Source: an uncultured Verrucomicrobia subdivision 3 bacterium
GTDB taxonomy: Bacteria; Verrucomicrobiota; Verrucomicrobiia; Limisphaerales; UBA11358
Assembly: GCA_903870815.1 (NCBI GenBank)
Contig: CAIQEI010000079.1
Coordinates: 1 to 53,331, forward strand
Length of the DNA stretch: 53,331 nucleotides
Reading direction: 5' to 3'
Positions 46,445 to 53,331 of the stretch are shown here, in pieces; positions within the stretch are counted from its first letter, which is position 1; each line of letters opens with the position of its first letter. The notes beneath the pieces are model-generated. The model worked only from the letters and a program-made list of their open reading frames with translations. It had not been told where the DNA came from and searched no databases. Made by a program: the position numbers and the translations under genes.

Positions 46445-47562
46445 TACGGTTTGCGCTTAGCGATTTTGGATTTGGGGACTCGTGGAACTCGTCCCTCCGG
46501 GGTTTTCGCCACGGCGTCGAGCAAAACCTTTGTTGGCCGGTTCAATTTCAATTTCTTGGCCTGGGCCAGTTTGAGCCACTGGAATTCCCGCGCCTCCTCG
46601 TTTAGCACGACGCGCGGATCTTTGGCGACGCACTTGCAGGTGTAGTTCAGCAGCACAAAATGTGCGTCGCGGTAAAACTCCTTGGAACTGATGCAATCCT
46701 GCACGAGCACGAACCGGATGTCCGTGATGTTCAGGCCGGTTTCCTCCCTGAGTTCGCGGCGCAGCGCGGCCAGCGCGGTTTCGCTGCGCTTGATTTTGCC
46801 GCCCGGAATGCCCCACAGCCCCGACCATTTGTGCGTGCGGATCATCAGGACCTCGTTTTGGACGTTGAAGATGAGCGCGCCCACCGTGGCGAGCGGCGGT
46901 TCGACGCTAGCCTCCGGCTCGACGGGCTTGAGGTGGAATTTGTTTTTCAGCAGCACCCGCTTCAGTTCGTCGAGGTGCTCCACGATCAGGTCCGGCCGCG
47001 CGGCGCGCAATTGCTCCAGGGTGTTGTAGCCGGTCAGTACGGCGCAGGAATGGATGCCGCCGTGCCGCGCGGTTTCGATATCGTGCTCCATGTCGCCGAT
47101 GAAAAGCGTTTCGTCCGGCTGGAGATTGTTTTCGCGGAGTACCTCGTGGATGATTTCGCGTTTGTCCCGGACATTGGTGTAGGGCCGGTCGAGGTACGCG
47201 TCAAAACCAGTGACCGCGCATTGCACCTTGAAATGGTCGGTGTGGATGGTGCTCAGCAGAAAGGTGCGGAATTTTTTAGCGCGGCAAAACTCCAGAAACT
47301 CCCGCGCGTGCGGCAGTTCAATCACGGAAGTTTGGGCGCGCTTGAACTCGGCGTGGAACCAGGCTTCCAGTTGCGGCAGCGGCACTTCCGGCGTGTGGCG
47401 GTCGTAGAATTGCGTGAACGGCAGGCTGAACTCCGCGCGGAACTCCGGCAGCGTCATGGCCGGTCGGCCGGATTGCTCGAGCACGAAGTTCGACGCCTTC
47501 AGCACGGCGGGCAGGTCGTCTACCAAAGTGCCCGACCAGTCGAAAATGATGTTGCGGATCAC
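46444..47562 (-). CDS. HAD-superfamily hydrolase fused to Nudix hydrolase
   Basis: 372 aa; N-terminal IFDWSGTLVDD, LSTIHTDHF, DETLFIGDMEHDIETARHGG; C-terminal GGKIKRSETALAALRRELREETGL exactly fits GX5EX7REUXEEXGU. Confidence 0.92.
   Translation of the reverse strand: MIRNIIFDWSGTLVDDLPAVLKASNFVLEQSGRPAMTLPEFRAEFSLPFTQFYDRHTPEVPLPQLEAWFHAEFKRAQTSVIELPHAREFLEFCRAKKFRTFLLSTIHTDHFKVQCAVTGFDAYLDRPYTNVRDKREIIHEVLRENNLQPDETLFIGDMEHDIETARHGGIHSCAVLTGYNTLEQLRAARPDLIVEHLDELKRVLLKNKFHLKPVEPEASVEPPLATVGALIFNVQNEVLMIRTHKWSGLWGIPGGKIKRSETALAALRRELREETGLNITDIRFVLVQDCISSKEFYRDAHFVLLNYTCKCVAKDPRVVLNEEAREFQWLKLAQAKKLKLNRPTKVLLDAVAKTPEGRVPRVPKSKIAKRKP
46464..46498. repeat. Inverted copy of the 36-bp repeat, in the C-terminal tail of the HAD-Nudix ORF
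   Basis: Reverse complement ggagggacgagttccacgagtccccaaatccaaaa vs 39186 copy; core ggagggacg-n-gttccacgag-n-cccca identical. Confidence 0.8.
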
Positions 47563-47617
47563 GCGGAAAAATTATCAACAAAGGAGCCCGGACACAAAGT
47601 GAAACGAATATCGCCGC

Positions 47618-48211
47618 TCACTTCCCGTCATCTCGCCCGGCCAATTTTTTGGCCAGCGCTGCTTTCGTGGCCGCCTGAAGTTCATCCAGTTCCGGCTGCA
47701 GTTCTGCCTTGGTTTTCTTGTCCATCCGGTCAATGAACAGGAGCCCGTTCAGGTGATCCGTCTCGTGCTGGACCGCGCGCGCCAGCAGGCCGCCGCAGCG
47801 GAAGGCAATGGGTTTGCCATGCGCGTCCAGCGCCTGCACGTCCACGGTGCCGGGGCGGGCGATGTCCGCGAAAATCTCGGGGAAGCTCAGGCAGCCTTCG
47901 CCGCCGGTCACCGGCTCGCCCGCCGGGGTGACCACCGGATTGATGAGCACGAGCGGCATGATCACGGCCACGTCCGCCGGCTGGCCGTCCAGTTCCAGCG
48001 TGGAAGGGCGGTCGGTCACGGCGCGCACGTCAATCACCGTGAGCTGCTTGGCCACGCCGACCTGCTGCGCGGCAAGGCCGACGCCATGGCGGGCTTCCAT
48101 CGTGGCAAACATGTCCGCGATAAGTTTTTTGATGTCCGGCGTGATGGCGTCGATCTTCGCGCCTTTTTTCCGGAGCACGGGGTCGCCGTATTTTACGATG
48201 GGCAATATCAT
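47618..48211 (-). CDS. def: Peptide deformylase
   Basis: 197 aa; GVGLAAQQVGV, EGCLSFPEI, VQHETDHLNGLLFID. Confidence 0.96.
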   Translation of the reverse strand: MILPIVKYGDPVLRKKGAKIDAITPDIKKLIADMFATMEARHGVGLAAQQVGVAKQLTVIDVRAVTDRPSTLELDGQPADVAVIMPLVLINPVVTPAGEPVTGGEGCLSFPEIFADIARPGTVDVQALDAHGKPIAFRCGGLLARAVQHETDHLNGLLFIDRMDKKTKAELQPELDELQAATKAALAKKLAGRDDGK

Positions 48212-48374
48212 GTCCGGCTATAGCGATGCAATGGCTAATGACGAAGCCCTAATGACTATGGAATAATCAATAAAAGTTGAAACACGCTCCAGATTATTAG
48301 GCTTTGGAAATTCTTTAGTCATTAGGATTTACTCATTCGTCATTACACAATCACGTGTCACCTGTCACCGCTGA

Positions 48375-49301
48375 TCAATCAGCATTCACGCCAAGGATTT
48401 CGAGAACGCGCTGGAGTTCATCGTCGCTGTAGAAGGAGATTTCCACCGCGCCTTTGCCGTGGGCGTATTTCAATTGCACCTTGGTGCCGAACTTTTCGCG
48501 CAGCTTTTCCTCCAGGCGGCCAATGTTGGCGTCAACCGGGACGATGGCCGGCGTTTTGGCGGTGTCGCCCGGGCTGCGCGTGGCGCGCGCCTGAAGTTTG
48601 GTAACGAGGCCTTCGGTCTGCCGGACGTTCAGTCCGTCCTTGACGATTCGTTCGGCGGCGAACTGCTGGTTTTTTTCGTCGGTCAACCCGAGGATCACCT
48701 TCGCATGGCCGACGGAAATCCGGCCCGTGCGCAGAAAACTTTGGACCGGCGCGGGCAGCTTCAGGAGGCGCGTCGCATTGGCCACGGCCGCGCGGCTCTT
48801 CCCGACTTTGGTGGCGATCTCCTCCTGGGTGAGGTTAAATTGTTCCGCGAGTTGCGAATAGCCGACGGCCTCCTCGATGGCGTTTAGGTTTTCGCGCTGC
48901 AGGTTTTCGATGAGCGCCAGTTCCAGCACCGCGCGGTCATCCGCCTCGCGCACGATCACAGGAACTTCCGGCAGATTCAGCAGCTGCGCGGCGCGCCAGC
49001 GGCGTTCGCCGGCGATGAGTTCAAAAACGCCGCCGCGGGCGCGGACGATGAGCGGCTGGACGATGCCTTGTTCGCGGATGGAATCGGCCAGTTCCCGCAG
49101 CGCCTCCTCGGAAAATTCCTTGCGCGGCTGCAGCGCGGACGGGCGGACTTGGTTCAACGGCACGCGCTGGACGCGCTCGCGATCATCCGGCGCGGGCGTC
49201 GCCACCGCCGCGGGAACGGCGGGCGTCGTTGACGTCTGGGTGAGCGGCGGATTGCCGCCCAGCAGCACCCCGAGCCCGCGTCCTAAAGCAGGTTTTGACA
49301 T
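48375..49301 (-). CDS. parB: ParB/RepB/Spo0J-family partition protein
   Basis: 308 aa; RVPLNQVRPSALQPRKEFSEEALRELADSIREQGIVQPLIVR, LIAGERRWRAAQLL, ALIENLQRENLNAIEEAVGYSQLAEQFNLTQEEIATKVGKSRAAVANATRLLKLP. Confidence 0.94.
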   Translation of the reverse strand: MSKPALGRGLGVLLGGNPPLTQTSTTPAVPAAVATPAPDDRERVQRVPLNQVRPSALQPRKEFSEEALRELADSIREQGIVQPLIVRARGGVFELIAGERRWRAAQLLNLPEVPVIVREADDRAVLELALIENLQRENLNAIEEAVGYSQLAEQFNLTQEEIATKVGKSRAAVANATRLLKLPAPVQSFLRTGRISVGHAKVILGLTDEKNQQFAAERIVKDGLNVRQTEGLVTKLQARATRSPGDTAKTPAIVPVDANIGRLEEKLREKFGTKVQLKYAHGKGAVEISFYSDDELQRVLEILGVNAD

Positions 49302-49501
49302 CCGCGCAGAGTGTCGCAGGGCAGGCGAATTGTCAACGCGCTGGGCATCTGAACCGGATTCATGTCATGGTTCGCTTCGACGCTTCAACGTTTAATCCTA
49401 GCTGCCTGCTAGCGACCAGGCACCAAGTACGTTTTTTTGTAACCCGCAACCTATCTGTGGCGTATTATCATTGTGACTGCGCGAAGCCTCGGCGGGAATT
49501 T

Positions 49502-50755
49502 ATGATAAGAAGAATTATTCTTTGGGGCGGTATTTCGATCCTGGTCGTCGGTTTGGCGGCCCTCGTCTGGTGGCTGATGCGGCCGCAAGAGTTCACCCTG
49601 GCCGGTGGCACCCGGCTGAGTTTGGTGGCGGTAACCTACGGCCGGCATCACGCTTCGCCGGCCACGAAATCGCAGGATCGCCCGCACCGGGTGGGGTTTG
49701 AGGGGACGAATGACTTTCTGGTCGTATGGGTCCGTCAGCAACACAACCCCAACCAGTGGCCGGCCTATCAGCTTTTTGCGGAGGATTTGGCGGGCACGGC
49801 CTGCGTGGGCAGTTCCGCCGTGGCCGGCAATGTCAACCGGCGGCGGGGGGATGAAACCGTCGGCTTCCGGTTCGATGCGTTCCCCCGGCGGCAGCGGAAA
49901 TTCATTCTGCGCCTCCAGGAATGGAACCCGCAGAGCGGACGCCAAACCATCACCAATGCTTTCGTCATTTCTAATCCGGCGCGCCGTTCCTTTCCCGCGT
50001 GGTATCCCGACGCCCTGCCGGACACGCAAACGGCCGGCGATCTGGATGTGACGCTGACCAAGCTGGCGTTCGGCGCAAAAATGCCCTACCAGCGCAACGA
50101 CCTGTCGCCGGACGACCCGATGAACCAAGGTGTGCTCGCCGGGCTGGAGATCCAGAAAAACGGCGAAACCGCTCCCAACTGGCGGCCCGTGCGGGTGGTG
50201 ACTTCCGATGCCACCGGCAATCACGTCTCCGCCGCCGTCAACAGCTTTGGCCAGGACGAAGGTCGGGTGTTGCTCTACCAGTTCGGCCTGTGGCCCGAAG
50301 AGCCCGCGTGGAAGGTGCAGGTTGAATTGTCGCGTCAAACGGGTTTTTCCGAAAATGAACTGTGGACGGCGCAAAATGTTCCGCTGCAGCCGGGCCGGAT
50401 GCAGGATTTTATGCGCTACGGCCATAACCGGGCCAACCCCGCTTTTGCCGAAACCACGCTGAACGGTCTCCACTTGAAAGTATATCCCGCCATGCAATTC
50501 ACGGATCGAGCGGGTTGGTTCCAAGCCGGCGGCGGATTTGAGATTCAGGCCGACAAAACCCCGGAAGGCACCCACGTGACCCTGGTCAAGGTGACTGATG
50601 ATCAGGGTCGGGTAATACCGACGGTTAACTGGAACCTGGGCGGCAACCTCCGTTTCGGTCTGGGCAACCTCGGGAATGCCCAGACGCTGAATCTCACGTT
50701 TGCGGTGCACCAGAGCCGGTTCATTGAGTTCACCGTCAAGCCGCTTCGCCAATAA
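49502..50755 (+). CDS. Membrane-anchored hypothetical protein
   Basis: Start MIRRIILWGGISILVVGLAALVWWLM at 49502; Ig-like C-terminal part; no family recognised. Confidence 0.7.
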   Translation: MIRRIILWGGISILVVGLAALVWWLMRPQEFTLAGGTRLSLVAVTYGRHHASPATKSQDRPHRVGFEGTNDFLVVWVRQQHNPNQWPAYQLFAEDLAGTACVGSSAVAGNVNRRRGDETVGFRFDAFPRRQRKFILRLQEWNPQSGRQTITNAFVISNPARRSFPAWYPDALPDTQTAGDLDVTLTKLAFGAKMPYQRNDLSPDDPMNQGVLAGLEIQKNGETAPNWRPVRVVTSDATGNHVSAAVNSFGQDEGRVLLYQFGLWPEEPAWKVQVELSRQTGFSENELWTAQNVPLQPGRMQDFMRYGHNRANPAFAETTLNGLHLKVYPAMQFTDRAGWFQAGGGFEIQADKTPEGTHVTLVKVTDDQGRVIPTVNWNLGGNLRFGLGNLGNAQTLNLTFAVHQSRFIEFTVKPLRQ

Positions 50756-50777
50756 GTTTGCGGGAGGATGATTGCTA

Positions 50778-50816
50778 GCGGCGTCTTCGCCGCCAAGGTG
50801 GGGCAATGCGCCCGCT
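50778..50816. repeat. Palindromic repeat downstream of 49502..50755
   Basis: gcggcg-tctt-cgccgc hairpin followed by ggtggggcaatgcgcccgctcc. Confidence 0.6.
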
Positions 50817-50848
50817 CCAACCCTTCAACGATTCAACGCTTTGCCCCG

Positions 50849-51094
50849 CTACTGACGCGCTGGTGTCGCGACGCTCGCCACCGCCTCGCAAAGTTCCGCC
50901 ATGGAAAATGGCTTGATCAGCAGGTGGTCCACAATGCCGTTCAGCGTGCCATTGGCCTTGAGGTCATCAGCAAAGGCCGTGGCCAGGATGATGGGCAGGG
51001 CGGGGTGACGTTGTTTGATGGCGGCGGCCAGTTGATCGCCTCTCATCCCATGCATGAGGTAATCGGTGATTACCAGGTCAAATCGCTCTGTTTC
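50849..51094 (-). pseudogene. Response-regulator receiver domain fragment (N-terminus missing)
   Basis: RFDLVITDYLMHGMRGDQLAAAIKQRHPALPIILATAFADDL...LLIKPFSMAELCEAVASV; lacks the beta1 acidic pair and continues into unrelated sequence. Confidence 0.75.
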
Positions 51095-51104
51095 CAGCCG
51101 GGTG

Positions 51105-51192
51105 GTGATGGCTTCTGGCCGGCGTTCTGGATGCTGGGGACGAACTATGATCCCAACGCCCGCTGGCCGCACTGCGGCGAAATTGACATACC
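51105..51192 (+). pseudogene. GH16 glycoside hydrolase fragment
   Basis: Plus strand GGDGFWPAFWMLGTNYDPNARWPHCGEIDI matches the GH16 active-site neighbourhood; no upstream or downstream GH16 sequence present. Confidence 0.75.
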
Positions 51193-51210
51193 GGAGACCC
51201 GAATTATTGG

Positions 51211-51462
51211 TTGAGGTTTGTAATGGGTTCGGCTGTCTGCCGGTGGACGAGTCCAGACGGCAAGGAGCGAGTTTATTTGATTGCCCGGCACGACGGCGGT
51301 TTTGGTTACGGTAGCGAGTATTTCAGTGACGCCGAATTCGAGCATTGCTGGGTTCCGATTGGTGCAGGTGGTAGTATTTATGGTTCGGAGGAGATTGCCG
51401 TGAGAGAGATTCACGCGTCATATTCTTGGTCAAGAGATGTTAAACGTGAAGATTACGCCTAA
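51211..51462 (+). CDS. Small hypothetical protein
   Basis: 83-aa ORF (or from MGSAVCRWTSPDGKERVYL at 51223); no family recognised. Confidence 0.45.
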   Translation: MRFVMGSAVCRWTSPDGKERVYLIARHDGGFGYGSEYFSDAEFEHCWVPIGAGGSIYGSEEIAVREIHASYSWSRDVKREDYA

Positions 51463-51481
51463 CCAGTCGCCGTTTCCGCCC

Positions 51482-51523
51482 GCCCGGTCAAACCGGTCGC
51501 TGAAAGCGACTGGGTAGCCGGGC
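51482..51523. repeat. Palindromic repeat family copy A
   Basis: gcccggtcaaaccggtcgctgaaagcgactgggtagccgggc; abuts the stop of 51524..51832. Confidence 0.8.
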
Positions 51524-51832
51524 TTACCCCTGCGGACGATACCTGTCGTCGTTGTCGGGAGCGGCTTCAGCCACGCTGGGTTCTGCTCTTTCTGGTTGCT
51601 CCCAGTGAACTGGACGGCTGGTTCGTAGCCGTGACGTCCCTGCAAAGTGTTTATCAATGCGCCAAAGTAGCACGACGGTGGCCACTGCACAGACAGCGAT
51701 TAAGATGTACCAGAAAAATGTGAACCACATTGCCAAATAAGGATGCTGGAAAAGAAATGGCAGTCCGTTATTTATGGCCTGCGCCTGTTGGTTAAGAAGT
51801 TGTTGCATTTGGTCTTGGCTCATATTTTGCAA
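51524..51832 (-). CDS. Small single-TM hypothetical protein
   Basis: 102 aa MQNMSQDQMQQLLNQQAQAI...YLAMWFTFFWYILIAVCAVATVVLLWRI. Confidence 0.55.
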   Translation of the reverse strand: MQNMSQDQMQQLLNQQAQAINNGLPFLFQHPYLAMWFTFFWYILIAVCAVATVVLLWRIDKHFAGTSRLRTSRPVHWEQPERAEPSVAEAAPDNDDRYRPQG

Positions 51833-51885
51833 CTAGACACGAAATGACCGTTCGCGGTCAAGTGCTTTTACAGTGACGGCACCTC

Positions 51886-51948
51886 GTACGCCGGAGGCGT
51901 CTGGCCCACCGGTCGAAACCGGTCGCTAGAGCGACTGGATAATCCGGG
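51886..51948. repeat. Palindromic repeat family copy B
   Basis: gtacgccggaggcgtctggcccaccggtcgaaaccggtcgctagagcgactggataatccggg. Confidence 0.8.
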
Positions 51949-52014
51949 AAACTGAGCACAGGCGGGTGTGGTGCGGGGAACTAGGCGGCTTAGCTCCGTC
52001 TAGCCGTTGTGGTT

Positions 52015-52341
52015 TTAGAAGAAATGAAGAAAAACTACCGTCCAAATCGCCGCAAACGCAGAACTCATCGCCATCACAGCTGCGCCGTGTCCATGCTGGT
52101 TTTTGAATAGCAAATAGACGCCAACAAAAAACCCGACCGCTGGGAGCAAGACAGCCAGCAAATAGCCCATCGCAATTATCCCGTCAAACGAATCTGATTC
52201 AACATTCGGCTTGAATGAATAATCCGAGCCTTTGGCGTAAATGTGTGTTTCCTTGCCGCAAGAAGGACACCAAACGGTTTTCTCCATGCCTTCATCCTCA
52301 AACACGGCCTGACAATGTTCGCATTGTGCTTTGATTATCAT
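52015..52341 (-). CDS. Zinc-ribbon + two-TM hypothetical protein
   Basis: MIIKAQCEHCQAVFEDEGMEKTVWCPSCGKETHIYA (CxxC...CxxC) followed by hydrophobic segments. Confidence 0.65.
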   Translation of the reverse strand: MIIKAQCEHCQAVFEDEGMEKTVWCPSCGKETHIYAKGSDYSFKPNVESDSFDGIIAMGYLLAVLLPAVGFFVGVYLLFKNQHGHGAAVMAMSSAFAAIWTVVFLHFF

Positions 52342-52361
52342 AGTATGCGCCTCCGGCAACT

Positions 52362-52721
52362 TCAGTTTGCACCGTTCCAAAAACAAACAATGTGTTTTGG
52401 ATGAAAATGAATTTCATCATCGGACTTCAGTATTGTCGTGAACTGGGGCGAACTGTCGAGCCTGCCGACCACAAATGCGCCACCAGACTCAATGACTCTC
52501 ACCCACATATGCTCTGCTGTAAATGTCTGCCCATTCTTCACAACGTGGTCTCTGTATCTGAATATCAGCTTTACAATGTCGCCAAGCTTCACGGCATCGC
52601 GAGTAGCGTCATCGGGAATCGGGTATCGTAGAAATTCATGCCTCCGGGCATCAGCTTGGTCAACAACCTCCAAATCATAGCCGTCCTTTTCAAGCGTGGG
52701 ATATGGATATGGCGTGGACAT
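52362..52721 (-). CDS. Hypothetical protein, DUF2314-like
   Basis: 119 aa from MSTPYPYPTLEKDGYDLEVV; AEHMWVRVIESGGAFVVGRLDSSPQFTTILKSDDEIHFHPKHIVCF. Confidence 0.55.
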   Translation of the reverse strand: MSTPYPYPTLEKDGYDLEVVDQADARRHEFLRYPIPDDATRDAVKLGDIVKLIFRYRDHVVKNGQTFTAEHMWVRVIESGGAFVVGRLDSSPQFTTILKSDDEIHFHPKHIVCFWNGAN

Positions 52722-52870
52722 GTGCGACCTACCAATAATATTCACCCCTAGTCAACCATCCCGGGTTCAGGTCAGATTCTGCTGGTTGCATTAAGGCATC
52801 TTCATCCCGCCCCTCCCGGCTCGTCAATCCCAATTTCACCGGATGAAGATTTTATCACCATCCCCGGCCC

Positions 52871-52941
52871 ACCCGGTACGCTGGAAGCGTCTGGTGCCCG
52901 ACGGGCACTGGTACGCCTTTGGGGCGACTGGATTAGCCGGG
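52871..52941. repeat. Palindromic repeat family copy C
   Basis: acccggtacgctggaagcgtctggtgcccgacgggcactggtacgcctttggggcgactggattagccggg; three short 3-nt-loop hairpins in a row. Confidence 0.8.
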
Positions 52942-52977
52942 AAGACCGGGCATGGACGGGGTGTGGGGTGAGGGCGG

Positions 52978-53331
52978 TCACTTCTTCTTGTAATAAATCT
53001 TTAATCCATCCAGCTTAGCAACAAAAGCCAATTTTTCCTTCACAAGTGTCTTTAACCTTCTGATTGCGGTCTGGTATCCCAATCCCAATCCTTCAACCAA
53101 ATCTTTGGCTGTCTTCTCTTCGGTGATAAATTTCAGAATATCGTCATTGGAAATCTTTGAACGAGGCCTGCGGGACTTCTTGGGTTTTGTTTCAACGGAG
53201 ATTCCGTGTTCCTTTATTGCCCCAATCACCGTTGCCAACTCTGCTTCCAATCGTTCCTTTTCTTTCAAAAGACCAGATTGAATATTTTTTTTGAGCTTTT
53301 CCAATTCGGCAAGCTGTTCAAGAATCGTCAT
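52978..53331 (-). CDS. Small coiled-coil + winged-helix-like hypothetical protein
   Basis: 117 aa; N-terminal coiled coil, basic linker KPKKSRRPRSK, C-terminal wHTH-like DDILKFITEEKTAKDLVEGLGLGYQTAIRRLKTLVKEKLAFVAKLDGLKIYYKKK; start at the window edge. Confidence 0.5.
   Translation of the reverse strand: MTILEQLAELEKLKKNIQSGLLKEKERLEAELATVIGAIKEHGISVETKPKKSRRPRSKISNDDILKFITEEKTAKDLVEGLGLGYQTAIRRLKTLVKEKLAFVAKLDGLKIYYKKK

Noticed and set aside
46660-47736. 358-aa plus-strand ORF opposite HAD-Nudix
   Set aside because: Antisense to a well-supported gene; composition typical of shadow ORFs.
48220-48360. Possible parS or toxin-antitoxin locus between def and parB
   Set aside because: Contains only short dispersed repeats (aatgacgaagccctaatgac type); no palindromic parS and no ORF.
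51457-51950. Classical integron attC sites
   Set aside because: Only one GTTRRRY-like motif near copy A; no matching RYYYAAC partner at suitable distance for A, B or C and no integrase gene in the window. Kept only as a cassette-like architecture.
1-53331. CRISPR array, rRNA or tRNA genes
   Set aside because: No regularly spaced identical repeats with unique spacers and no recognisable T-arm/anticodon or rRNA sequence found by reading; a tRNAscan/Infernal run would be decisive.

Overview
53.3-kb, GC-rich, gene-dense bacterial chromosomal window. Protein flavour and repeat style suggest Verrucomicrobiota (Limisphaerales/Pedosphaera-like); this is inference only. I support about 50 coding features. 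Most are housekeeping or metabolic: rhaA (cut by the left edge), a xylulokinase-like gene, opgG/opgH, trxA, accBC, aroQ, two peroxiredoxins, pgsA-like, purE, carbonic anhydrase, glnS, rlmN, hisH, phr, rnhC, mutY, a cysteine desulfurase, pdxJ, comEC, folB, def and parB. No rRNA, tRNA or CRISPR array was recognised. The most interesting signals are: (1) a BlaI-type repressor with two TACA-AA-TGTA-like operators, upstream of an M56/BlaR1-type metalloprotease whose C-terminal half is secretin-like with duplicated modules; (2) a HAD-Nudix fusion translationally coupled (TAATG) to folB, a candidate for the two poorly assigned steps before FolB; (3) degenerate period-7 microsatellites (CGGAAAn-like) in frame inside glnS, mutY, phr, pdxJ and probably rlmN, with mutY also carrying a hairpin repeat and a 36-bp repeat shared with the Nudix tail; (4) a ComEC homologue lacking the HxHxDH metallo-beta-lactamase motif; (5) a multi-lesion GT39-like pseudogene with an 8-C slippage tract; (6) a right-end plasticity zone with a response-regulator/GH16 fragment junction and small genes each followed by a copy of one palindromic repeat family. 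All family calls are from reading translations; no searches were run.
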